A stretch of DNA of 64,000 bases. Origin: Streptomyces fumanus. Its GTDB lineage: Bacteria > Actinomycetota > Actinomycetes > Streptomycetales > Streptomycetaceae. Shown piece by piece: positions 24,633-32,742 of this stretch (position 1 is the stretch's first letter; each line of letters opens with the position of its first letter). Where the stretch lies: assembly GCF_014655295.1 (NCBI RefSeq), contig NZ_BNBI01000011.1, positions 62,001-126,000 on the forward strand. Direction: 5' to 3'. Position numbers and translations under genes: made by a program. Below the pieces are notes generated by a model. That model was not told the DNA's origin. It searched no databases and was given only the letters and a program-made list of their open reading frames with translations.

Positions 24633-25765
24633 ACGAGGTCCGCAGGTACTCCCGCCACCTGATCATCCCGGACGTCGGGATGGACGGGCAGAAGCGGCTG
24701 AAGAACGCCAAGGTGCTCTGTGTGGGCGCCGGCGGCCTGGGTTCGCCGGCGCTGATGTACCTCGCCGCCGCGGGCGTCGGCACCCTCGGCATCGTGGAGT
24801 TCGACGAGGTCGACGAGTCGAACCTGCAGCGCCAGATCATCCACAGCCAGTCCGACATCGGCCGCTCCAAGGCCGAGTCCGCCCGCGACACCGTCAAGGG
24901 CATCAACCCGTACGTGAACGTGGTCCTGCACGAAGAGCGGCTCGAGGCCGACAACGTGATGGACATCTTCAGCCAGTACGACCTGATCATCGACGGCACG
25001 GACAACTTCGCGACCCGCTACCTGGTCAACGACGCCTGCGTGCTGCTGAACAAGCCGTACATCTGGGGCTCGATCTACCGGTTCGACGGCCAGGCGTCCG
25101 TCTTCTGGTCGGAGCACGGCCCCTGCTACCGCTGCCTCTACCCGGAGCCCCCGCCCCCCGGCATGGTCCCCTCCTGCGCCGAGGGCGGCGTGCTCGGCGT
25201 GCTGTGCGCGTCCATCGGCTCCATCCAGGTCAACGAGGCCATCAAGCTCCTCGCGGGCATCGGCGAGCCGCTGGTCGGCCGCCTGATGATCTACGACGCC
25301 CTGGAGATGCAGTACCGCCAGGTCAAGGTCCGCAAGGACCCCGACTGCGCGGTCTGCGGCGAGAACCCGACCGTCACCGAACTGATCGACTACGAGGCGT
25401 TCTGCGGCGTCGTCTCCGACGAGGCCCAGGCGGCGGCCGCCGACTCCACGATCACTCCCAAGCAGCTCAAGGAGTGGATCGACGACGGCGAGAACATCGA
25501 GCTGATCGACGTCCGCGAGCCCAACGAGTTCGAGATCGTGTCCATCCCGGGCGCCCGGCTGATCCCGAAGAACGAGTTCCTCATGGGCACCGCGCTGGAG
25601 AGCCTCCCGCAGGACAAGAAGATCGTCTTGAACTGCAAGACGGGTGTCCGCAGTGCGGAGGTCCTCGCGGTCCTGAAGTCGGCCGGTTTCTCGGACGCCG
25701 TCCACGTCGGCGGCGGCGTGATCGGCTGGGTCAACCAGATCGAGCCGGACAAGCCGGTCTACTGA
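24587..25765 (+). CDS. moeZ: MoeZ: sulfur-carrier adenylyltransferase/sulfurtransferase
   Basis: 392 residues, GTG at 24587 with CGGAG upstream. The N-terminal E1-like domain has GAGGLGSPALMYLAAAG (ATP site) and two zinc CxxC pairs (CYRC and CAVC). The C-terminal rhodanese domain (about 290-388) has the active Cys in LNCKTGVRS. MoeZ adenylates the C-terminal Gly-Gly of carriers such as MoaD, ThiS or CysO and then loads sulfur as thiocarboxylate. It serves molybdopterin, thiamine and cysteine pathways, and thiosugar antibiotics in some actinomycetes. moaE lies 32 kb away at 57047. A strong terminator follows at 25792. Confidence 0.95.
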   Translation: MSLPPLVEPASELTVDEVRRYSRHLIIPDVGMDGQKRLKNAKVLCVGAGGLGSPALMYLAAAGVGTLGIVEFDEVDESNLQRQIIHSQSDIGRSKAESARDTVKGINPYVNVVLHEERLEADNVMDIFSQYDLIIDGTDNFATRYLVNDACVLLNKPYIWGSIYRFDGQASVFWSEHGPCYRCLYPEPPPPGMVPSCAEGGVLGVLCASIGSIQVNEAIKLLAGIGEPLVGRLMIYDALEMQYRQVKVRKDPDCAVCGENPTVTELIDYEAFCGVVSDEAQAAAADSTITPKQLKEWIDDGENIELIDVREPNEFEIVSIPGARLIPKNEFLMGTALESLPQDKKIVLNCKTGVRSAEVLAVLKSAGFSDAVHVGGGVIGWVNQIEPDKPVY

Positions 25766-25791
25766 GACCAAAGCTGCTCCGCTTCCAGGGT

Positions 25792-25826
25792 GGGGGTCAC
25801 CGGCACCGCGGGTGCCGGCGGCCCCC
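25792..25826. terminator. Hairpin terminator between convergent genes
   Basis: CCGGCACC (25800-25807) and GGTGCCGG (25811-25818) form the inner stem. GGGGG (25792-25796) and CCCCC (25822-25826) form the outer stem. It serves moeZ and the convergent lipoprotein hydrolase gene, whose stop is at 25834. Confidence 0.8.
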
Positions 25827-25833
25827 ATCGTCG

Positions 25834-27336
25834 TCAGGAGCAGACCGTGCCGTCCCGAGGCCCGGTCCCGTCCAGCAGATAGGCGTCGACCGCGGAGTCG
25901 ACACAGTCGCTCCCGCTGCCGTAGGCACCGTGCCCCTCGCCCTTCCAGGTGAGCACCACACCCACGTCCTCGCCCAGCTCGTCCGCCATCCTGCGGGCCC
26001 CCTCGTACGGGGTCGCCGGGTCGCCCGTGTTCCCGACCACCAGCACCGGGGCCGCGCCCGGCGCGCTCACCTCGGGCGTCTCGTGCTGTCCGGGCACCGG
26101 CCAGCCGTGGCACCAGCCGGCCGTGTCCCAGCCCAGGAAGGCGCCGAACACGGGGGAGATCCGCTCGAACTCCGGCAGCAGCCTCCTGGTCTCCTCCAGC
26201 GTGGGCCGCCGCTTGTCGTCCAAGCACGATATGACCCGTTGGGAGTGGGTCGTCGTGCCGTAGTGCCCCGACGGATCACGCTCGTTGTACCCGTCGGCCA
26301 GCGCCAGCAGCTCCGAACCGTCGCCGTCCTCGGCGGCCTCCAGCGCACTGGTCAGGGCCGGCCAGCTCGCCTTGCTGTAGAGGGGCAGCACGAGCCCGGT
26401 CAGGGCCAGCGTCTGGGTCAGCTCCCGCCCCGAGGACGAGGTGGGCAGCGGCTCCGCGTCGATCCGCTCCAGCAGGCCGGCGATCTTCCGTGTGCCCTGC
26501 TCGGGGTCCTGGCCGGTGGAGCGCAGATAGTCGTCCAGCGCCCGCTGGAAGCCCCTCGCCTGGTGCTCGGCGTGCCCGATGGTGTCGGCGGTCGGGTCCA
26601 CGACCGCGTCCAGGACCATCCGCCCCACGTGCTTCGGGAACAGGTGGGCGTAGACCCCGCCGAGTTCGGTGCCGTAGGAGATGCCGAAGTAGTGCATCCT
26701 GCGGTCGCCCAGCACCTGGCGGAGCAGGTCCATGTCGCGGGCGGTGTCCGTGGTCGAGACGTGCGCGATCAGCTTGCCCGCGGAGCGCTCGCAGCCCTTG
26801 GCGAAGTCGGCGGCGTTCTTCAGATACGCCCGCTCCTCCGCCGGGGTGTCCGGGGTGGCGTCCACCGACTCGGCGGCCTGCGTCTCCTTGTCGCCCCGGC
26901 AGCGGACGCCCTCGCTGGCGGCCACGCCGCGCGGGTCCCAGCTCACCAGGTCGTACCGCTCCCGCAAGGAGGACGCGGTGTCGGCGTACGACGGCAGCAT
27001 CGAGACGCCGGAGCCGCCGGGGCCGCCGAAGTTGAACAGCAGCGAGCCCGCGCGCCGCTCACCGCGGGCCTTGGTGCGGATCAGCGCCAGGCCGATCCGC
27101 TCGCCGTCCGGGTCGGCCCAGTCCAGGGGCACCTTGAGCGTGGCGCACTGCCAGTCGCCGCCCGGCGCGGGGCCGTCCGAGGTGGCCTCGCAGCGCCCCC
27201 AGTCGAGCCGCTGGGCCGTCAGCGGCCCGTCGCCCCCGCCGCCGTCCTTCCCGTCGCCGGACGAGCCGCCGCCGCAGCCCGCGGTCAGCAGTGCCGCGAC
27301 CCCCGCCAGTGCCGTCCACCGCAGCCATCGCCCCAT
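25834..27336 (-). CDS. Secreted lipoprotein alpha/beta hydrolase, SlpD/SlpE-like peptidase
   Basis: 500 residues, ATG at 27336 with GAGGGGGG upstream. Signal peptide with lipobox LTAGC, then a Gly/Ser-rich tether, so membrane-anchored outside the cell. Catalytic elements of the tripeptidyl-aminopeptidase-like family: RYDLVSWDPRGVAASEG, FGISYGTELGGVYAHLFP (nucleophile Ser), VVGNTGDPATPYEGA (Asp) and GEGHGAY (His). Streptomyces proteins of this type (Slp, tripeptidyl aminopeptidases) remove short peptides from protein N-termini. A paralogue lies immediately upstream at 27465-29009, so the pair arose by tandem duplication. Confidence 0.85.
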   Translation of the reverse strand: MGRWLRWTALAGVAALLTAGCGGGSSGDGKDGGGGDGPLTAQRLDWGRCEATSDGPAPGGDWQCATLKVPLDWADPDGERIGLALIRTKARGERRAGSLLFNFGGPGGSGVSMLPSYADTASSLRERYDLVSWDPRGVAASEGVRCRGDKETQAAESVDATPDTPAEERAYLKNAADFAKGCERSAGKLIAHVSTTDTARDMDLLRQVLGDRRMHYFGISYGTELGGVYAHLFPKHVGRMVLDAVVDPTADTIGHAEHQARGFQRALDDYLRSTGQDPEQGTRKIAGLLERIDAEPLPTSSSGRELTQTLALTGLVLPLYSKASWPALTSALEAAEDGDGSELLALADGYNERDPSGHYGTTTHSQRVISCLDDKRRPTLEETRRLLPEFERISPVFGAFLGWDTAGWCHGWPVPGQHETPEVSAPGAAPVLVVGNTGDPATPYEGARRMADELGEDVGVVLTWKGEGHGAYGSGSDCVDSAVDAYLLDGTGPRDGTVCS

Positions 27337-27464
27337 GTGTGCCCCCCTCACAAGCCGTCCGCACCGTGCCGCGGATGGCGGTCATGCCATGGTAGGCGGA
27401 TCGGCGCGGACCCGCCGGGGCCTGTGGATAACGTTCTGACCTGCGAATTCTCGGGGTCGGAGGG

Positions 27465-29009
27465 TCAGGAGCAGACCGTGCCGGCCGCCGGTTCCCGGCC
27501 GTCGAGCAGATAGCCGTCGACCGCGTTCCGTACGCACTTGTTCTTGCTGTCGTAGGCCCCGTGCCCCTGGCCCTTGTACGTCAGCTCGATGCCGACCCCC
27601 TTGCCCAGGGCCCGCACCATCTTCCGCGCGCCCTCGTACGGTGTGGCCGGGTCGCCGGTGTTGCCGACGACCAGGATCGGCGGGGCGCCCGCCGCACCGA
27701 CGTCGGGATGGTCGGCCGCGCCGGGCACCGCCCAGTCGGTGCAGCTCAGCAGGGACCAGGCGAGGTAGTCGCCGAACAGGCCGGAGGCGGCGCGGAACTC
27801 CGGCAGCTTCCGCTCGACGTCGGCCGGGTCGTAACGGGGCTTGTCGTCGGCACAGTTGATGGCGACGTTGGCGGCGGTGATGTTGCTGTACTCGCCGTTG
27901 TCGCCGCGCCCGTTCAGCGCGTCCGACAGCGCCATCAGGACCCGGCCGTCACCGTCGTACGCCTGTTCAAGGCCCTCGGTGAGGTACTCCCAGAAGTCCT
28001 GCGAGTACAGGGCCTGGGCGATGCCGCCGGTCGCGGCGGTCTGGGTGAGCCGGCGGGGGAAGACGCCGGGCAGGGGCTCGGCGTCGAGGTCCTTCAGGAG
28101 CCGGGCGATGCGGTCCTTGACGTCCTGGGCGCTGTCGCCGACCGGGCAGTCCTCGGTCTGGGAGACGCAGTGCTCGGCGTAGTTGTCGAGGGCCCGCTGG
28201 AAGCCCCTGGCCTGCCCGAGCGCACTCTGCTCCGGGCTCTGCGTCGGGTCGACGACGGCGTCGAAGACGGCCCGGCCCACCTTCTCGGGGAACAGGTGGG
28301 CGTAGACGCCGCCGAGTTCGGTGCCGTAGGAGATGCCGAAGTAGTGCAGCTCGTCGTCGCCGAGGACCTGCCGCATCAGGTCCATGTCACGGGCCGCGTC
28401 GGTGGTGCGCACGTGCGGCAGCATCTTCCGGGAGTTCTTCTCGCAGGCCGCGTTGAACTCCTCGGTGTTCCTGACCAGTCCGGCGCGCTCGGCGGCGTCG
28501 TCGGGGGTGGCGTCCTGCTGGAAGTACGCGTCGAGCCGGGCGTCGTCCAGGCACTCCACGGGCGCGCTGCGGCCGACCCCGCGCGGGTCGAAGCTGACCA
28601 GGTCGTAGCGGGTGCGCAGGTTGGCGTAGTCCCCGGCGAAGGCGGGCAGCGTGGTGACGCCCGAGCCGCCGGGGCCGCCGAAGTTGAAGACGAGCGATCC
28701 GATCCGCCGGCCGGCCTCGCCGCTCGCCCTCGCCCGGATCAGCGCGAGGCCGATCGTGTCGCCCTCGGGGTCGTCCCAGTCCAGCGGTGCCTTCATGGTG
28801 GCGCACTGCCAGGTGCCGCCGCCCGGCAGCGGCGAGGGCGCGGTGCCGCCGCCCTGCGCCTGGGACGGGGCGGGGCACTCCCGCCAGGTGAGCTTCTGCC
28901 GTGTCAGGTCCCCGTCGCCGGTGTCCTCTCCGCAGCCCGTGAGCGCCAGGGCCAGCAGCGCGGAGGTGACGGTGAGGGCGGCGGCGCGCTGACGGCGGGG
29001 ATTCGGCAT
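27465..29009 (-). CDS. Secreted lipoprotein alpha/beta hydrolase, paralogue of the next gene
   Basis: 514 residues. ATG at 29009 gives MPNPRRQRAAALTVTSALL and lipobox LTGC; the frame stays open upstream but without a signal peptide. The same motifs as its neighbour are present: YDLVSFDPRGVGRSAPVEC, FGISYGTELGGVYAHLFP, VVGNTGDPATPYEGA and GQGHGAY. It also has extra cysteines (CVSQTEDCPVG) likely forming a disulfide outside the cell. Probably an extracellular aminopeptidase; specificity unknown. The two copies have diverged well beyond recent duplication in the middle cap region. Confidence 0.85.
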   Translation of the reverse strand: MPNPRRQRAAALTVTSALLALALTGCGEDTGDGDLTRQKLTWRECPAPSQAQGGGTAPSPLPGGGTWQCATMKAPLDWDDPEGDTIGLALIRARASGEAGRRIGSLVFNFGGPGGSGVTTLPAFAGDYANLRTRYDLVSFDPRGVGRSAPVECLDDARLDAYFQQDATPDDAAERAGLVRNTEEFNAACEKNSRKMLPHVRTTDAARDMDLMRQVLGDDELHYFGISYGTELGGVYAHLFPEKVGRAVFDAVVDPTQSPEQSALGQARGFQRALDNYAEHCVSQTEDCPVGDSAQDVKDRIARLLKDLDAEPLPGVFPRRLTQTAATGGIAQALYSQDFWEYLTEGLEQAYDGDGRVLMALSDALNGRGDNGEYSNITAANVAINCADDKPRYDPADVERKLPEFRAASGLFGDYLAWSLLSCTDWAVPGAADHPDVGAAGAPPILVVGNTGDPATPYEGARKMVRALGKGVGIELTYKGQGHGAYDSKNKCVRNAVDGYLLDGREPAAGTVCS

Positions 29010-29086
29010 GCCCCCATCGTGCGGGCGCCCGGGACGCGGCGCTCGGGGCGCGGGCCGTACGGGGTACGCGGCGGGCCCGGCCCCGG

Positions 29087-31819
29087 CTACAGCGCCTGTT
29101 TCCGTGTCAGGTGGGTGAAGGCCAGCCAGCCCGGCAGCACCGGCAGCCACAGGGTGAGCAGCCGGAACAGCAGCACCGCGGGGGCGGCGACCTCCTTGGG
29201 GAGGCCGACGGCGATCAGACCGACCGTCAGGGTCGCCTCGACCGCGCCGACGCCGCCCGGGGTCGGCGCCGCGGACCCCAGGGCGTTGCCCGCCAGGAAG
29301 ACGACGGCGACGCTGGTGATGCTGATGGAGGTCGACTCGTCGCCGAAGGCCCTGATCGAGGCGTCCAGGCACATCACGAAGCAGGCGGTGAGCAGCAGCA
29401 TCCCGCCGATGCCGGTGATCAGCTTCTGCGGGCGCTGCAGCACGTCCAGCATGCGCGGGACCACCCCGGCGAACAGCGACCGCACGCGCGTGACGACGAA
29501 TTTCCGCAGGAAGGGCACCGAGGTGACCACCAGGACGAGCACCGCCACCGTCAGCAGACCGGCGATGACCGTCCGGGACGGCGACAGGGAGGGCGTCTTC
29601 TCGGTGCCGGTGACGTAGCCGAAGGACAGCAGCATCAGGATGTGGCAGCCCAGCCCGAACAACTGCGAGGCGCCCACGCTGGCCACCGCGAGCCCGGGGC
29701 GCACGCCCGCGCGCTGGAGGAAGCGGGTGTTCAGGGCGACGCCGCCGACCGCGGCCGGGGCGACGATCTTCACGAACGACCCGGCGACCTGCGCGGCCAC
29801 CGTCCGCACGAACGGCACCCGCTCGGGCACGAACCCCAGCAGGGACATCGCCGCCGCGACATAACTGGCCGCCGAGAACAGCACCGCCGCGGCGACCCAG
29901 CCCCACTCGGCGTTCGAGATCAGCGGCCCGAACTCGATGTGGGTGAGCTGCGTCAGCAGGAAGTACGCGCCGATCGCGCCGGCGATGAAGCTGATCAGAG
30001 TGCGCGGCCGGACCCGTTCCAGACGGGCCGGCTCGACGGGGGCCTGCGGCCTGATCCGCAGCACCTCGTAGCGGATCTGGGTGAGCAGGTCCTCCTCGCG
30101 GGCCTCGTCCAGGGCCTCGTCCAGCGCCCGCTTCTCGGCCCGCTGCTCCGCGCGTACGGCCTTCTTGCCGGGCTTGTCCCCGGCCGTCGCCCCGCCGGGC
30201 TCCCCGGCCGCCTCCAGGCGGGCCTGCTTGGCCTGCCTGGACGCCTCCAGGACGGCCTCGCGCTCGCGCTGGGACCGTTCCCGGGCCAGTCGGCGCAGCG
30301 TCGCGCGCGTGGAGCGGCTGAGCGCGATCGGCTGGAGCATCGGCAGACAGTCCGCGACGGCGTCCGGGCCGAGGACGCCGACCGCCGAGGCGACCGCCCG
30401 CTCGGCGCCGACCCGCAGTCCGAGGGTGACCAGGAGCTGGGAGACGTCCATGCGCAGCAGCAGGTCACCGGCGGCGATCTCGCCGATCCGCAGGTCGGTG
30501 AGGATCACACTGCCGGAACGATCCACCAGGATGGCGTCCCCGACCAGCCGCCGGTGCGCGATCCGCCGGGACTGCAGGGCCCGTACCTGCTCCCAGGTGC
30601 CGCGCAGCAGGTCGTCGGTGATCTCCTCGTCCGCCAGCGAGTCCAGGGTGCGTCCGCCGGTGTGCTCGTAGACGAGCATCACGGCGTCGGGGCCCAGCTC
30701 CGAGGTGGCGATCAGCTTGGGCGCGTTGGCTCCGGCCGCGATCGCCGCGTAGGCCAGCAGCGCCTCCTGCTCCAGCGCCTGGCGCAGCGACTGCAGGCTG
30801 CTGCGGGTGGCGAAGCCGCGCAGGGTCAGGTTGCGCCACGCGCGGTAGAAGAAGCCCTGGGCCTGCTGCTCCCGGTCGACGATCGTGACGTCCAGGGGCG
30901 GGCCGTCCTCCAGGGTGACGAAATAGCGCCGGCCGCGGTCGCCGGTCTCGGCGGAGTCCGCCGGGGCCTCCTCGCGGGAGGCGGTCACCGGGTGGAAGCC
31001 GACCCTCATCAGGCCCGCCATCAGCGTCCGCCCGGTGGGGCGGACGTTGGGGGAGCCGACCGCGTACAGCGTCCCGGAGGCCACGGCCCAGCCGATCAGC
31101 ACCGTCAGGATGATGGAGAACGGTGTGGTGTAGCCGGTGACCAGCATCGACAAGGCGTACAGCAACAGGACGACCCACAGCACCGAGCGCCACCGGGGCC
31201 TGCGGGACATACCGACGGCCGTCATGTACGCGATGACCGGCGCCAGGTAGCCGTGCACGGGGTCGGTCAGGGCGTGCAGCTCCCCGGGCGCGGGCTGGGT
31301 GAGCGCCTCCTGAATGGAGCCGGGCGCGGCCTCGGCCACCCACAGGTCGGTGGCGAGCGTCACCCCGTGGGCGAGGACGGCGGCGAGCACGCCGTCGGCG
31401 ATCCGCAGCCCGTCCCGCTTGATCAGCCGTTCGATCGCGAAGGCGACCGGCACCAGCAGGATCGCGATGCTGGAGACCAGACCCGCGATCCTGGTCAGCA
31501 CATCGGGTGCCTGGCCGGTGCCCTTGTTGATGTCCTGTTCGAGGCCCGAGGTGGTGCCGTGCGCGAAGGCGGCGACGGCGAGCAGCACGGCGACGGCGAG
31601 CACGCCCACCAACAGGCGCATCAGATCGGAGGGCCGGTGCACGCGCGCGGGGAGCAGCGGCTCGTCGCCCTCGACCTCGTCGATGTGCGCGGTGTCCGCG
31701 GCGTCCGGCGCGGTACTGCCCGCGCCGCCCTCGCCGTCGGCCGTCTTCCCGGTGCCGGGACGCGCCGAAGCGTCAGAGGTGCCCTCCGTGTCCCCGGGTC
31801 GCACACCCTGCTGCTTCAT
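29087..31819 (-). CDS. Large membrane protein: LPG-synthase-type flippase domain with embedded pseudokinase
   Basis: 910 residues, ATG at 31819 (an in-frame GTG at 31843 is possible). Layout: acidic N-terminus; six or so helices (about 60-250); a cytosolic kinase-like domain (about 290-560; YFVTLEDGPPLDVTIVDRE, VMLVYEHTGGRTLDSL, then IAHRRLVGDAILVDRSGSVI and ILTDLRIGE); a charged Lys/Arg/Glu-rich linker; and eight C-terminal helices of the lysylphosphatidylglycerol-synthase transmembrane family (UPF0104). In the kinase-like part HRD is HRR and the usual Asn is missing, while the DLR that replaces DFG keeps the Asp. It may sense rather than phosphorylate. Transport of a lipid-linked substrate is inferred. 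Confidence 0.82.
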   Translation of the reverse strand: MKQQGVRPGDTEGTSDASARPGTGKTADGEGGAGSTAPDAADTAHIDEVEGDEPLLPARVHRPSDLMRLLVGVLAVAVLLAVAAFAHGTTSGLEQDINKGTGQAPDVLTRIAGLVSSIAILLVPVAFAIERLIKRDGLRIADGVLAAVLAHGVTLATDLWVAEAAPGSIQEALTQPAPGELHALTDPVHGYLAPVIAYMTAVGMSRRPRWRSVLWVVLLLYALSMLVTGYTTPFSIILTVLIGWAVASGTLYAVGSPNVRPTGRTLMAGLMRVGFHPVTASREEAPADSAETGDRGRRYFVTLEDGPPLDVTIVDREQQAQGFFYRAWRNLTLRGFATRSSLQSLRQALEQEALLAYAAIAAGANAPKLIATSELGPDAVMLVYEHTGGRTLDSLADEEITDDLLRGTWEQVRALQSRRIAHRRLVGDAILVDRSGSVILTDLRIGEIAAGDLLLRMDVSQLLVTLGLRVGAERAVASAVGVLGPDAVADCLPMLQPIALSRSTRATLRRLARERSQREREAVLEASRQAKQARLEAAGEPGGATAGDKPGKKAVRAEQRAEKRALDEALDEAREEDLLTQIRYEVLRIRPQAPVEPARLERVRPRTLISFIAGAIGAYFLLTQLTHIEFGPLISNAEWGWVAAAVLFSAASYVAAAMSLLGFVPERVPFVRTVAAQVAGSFVKIVAPAAVGGVALNTRFLQRAGVRPGLAVASVGASQLFGLGCHILMLLSFGYVTGTEKTPSLSPSRTVIAGLLTVAVLVLVVTSVPFLRKFVVTRVRSLFAGVVPRMLDVLQRPQKLITGIGGMLLLTACFVMCLDASIRAFGDESTSISITSVAVVFLAGNALGSAAPTPGGVGAVEATLTVGLIAVGLPKEVAAPAVLLFRLLTLWLPVLPGWLAFTHLTRKQAL

Positions 31820-32008
31820 CGTCTCTTCTTGCTCTCGTATCACCGGTCACCGCCCGCACGATGGTGGCATGCCGCACCGGCGGCCGGGGGCATCAGGGTC
31901 CTCAGGGTCCCCATGCGGGGCCGCACAGTCTGCCCCAAGCACCGCTGCCGGGCGAGGCACGCGAAGCGGCCACGCGCGTGCGTACCGGTGTCGGAGGGGT
32001 GCGGCAGG

Positions 32009-32476
32009 ATGGAGCGGATGAGCGAGCGAAGCCTTCCGGACGACATCGGTCCAGAGCCCCGGGACGACACCGGTTCCGCGTCCTCGGACGACGTCGGTCC
32101 TGAGCCCTCGGACGACATCGGCCCCGAGTTCTCGGACGCGCTGCCGGAGTACGCCGAGCGCGTCCTGGACGCCACCGAGGCGATCCCGCCCGGGCGCGTG
32201 ATGACCTACGGGGACGTCGCCGAGTGGCTGGGCGAGGGCGGTCCCCGGCAGGTCGGCCGGGTGATGTCCCTCTACGGCGGGGGCGTGCCCTGGTGGCGTG
32301 TCGTCCGCGCGGACGGCGTTCTGCTGCCGGGCCACGAACTGGAGGCGCTCGCCCGGTACCGGGAGGAGGGCACGCCCCTGAAGGAGGCGGGCAGGGCCGC
32401 GGAGGACCACCTGCCGCGCGTCGACATGAGACGGGCGCGGTGGGACGGCGGCGGACACGCGCAGGTTCACACCTGA
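32009..32476 (+). CDS. Alkyltransferase-like DNA-repair protein (Atl, MGMT-type)
   Basis: 155 residues; ATG at 32009 (ATG 32018 is possible). The C-terminal 100 residues are the DNA-binding domain of O6-methylguanine methyltransferase: IPPGRVMTYGDVAEWLG and QVGRVMSLYGGG. The active-site PCHRV is PWWRVV, so the acceptor Cys is replaced by Trp, as in ATL proteins that flag alkylated guanine for nucleotide excision repair. The N-terminus is an added 40-residue acidic repeat (DDIGPEP-like). It lies just before the adnAB repair genes. Confidence 0.87.
   Translation: MERMSERSLPDDIGPEPRDDTGSASSDDVGPEPSDDIGPEFSDALPEYAERVLDATEAIPPGRVMTYGDVAEWLGEGGPRQVGRVMSLYGGGVPWWRVVRADGVLLPGHELEALARYREEGTPLKEAGRAAEDHLPRVDMRRARWDGGGHAQVHT
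32038..32138 (+). repeat. 24-bp in-frame repeat at the Atl N-terminus
   Basis: Four imperfect units with the core GACGACATCGGTCC(A/T)GAGCCC encode PDDIGPEP, RDDTGSAS, SDDVGPEP and SDDIGPEF. The resulting acidic tail is not part of the ATL domain. Confidence 0.8.
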
Positions 32477-32742
32477 CAGCTTCCGCCATCGGACCGACGG
32501 GTGTGCGACCCGTGATCCGTACGAGGGAACCGGGAGACTCGGGGCACGTCGGTGGCATGACGTACGTTCGTGGGGTGGGGTACACACGCGCCGCGAGTGA
32601 CGGGAGGGAAGAAGCGGAAGCTCCGCTGCCGGCCTTCCCGCCGGCGTAGCGTCGGCTGCACGTGTCCCCCTCACCCCGCGGCCACCGCCCACCCCGAGGG
32701 ACGGCCGCCCCACCAGCAACCCCACCAGGACCGGCGAACCAC

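Noticed and set aside
29111..32476. An 1,121-codon plus-strand frame ending in the Atl gene
   Set aside because: Only its last 155 codons (the Atl domain) are real; the upstream part is antisense to the membrane protein.
17461..32476. A secondary metabolite gene cluster
   Set aside because: Glycosyltransferase, epimerase, MFS and TetR genes are present in the window, but no synthase, condensation or cyclase gene. The sugar genes fit polysaccharide work better.
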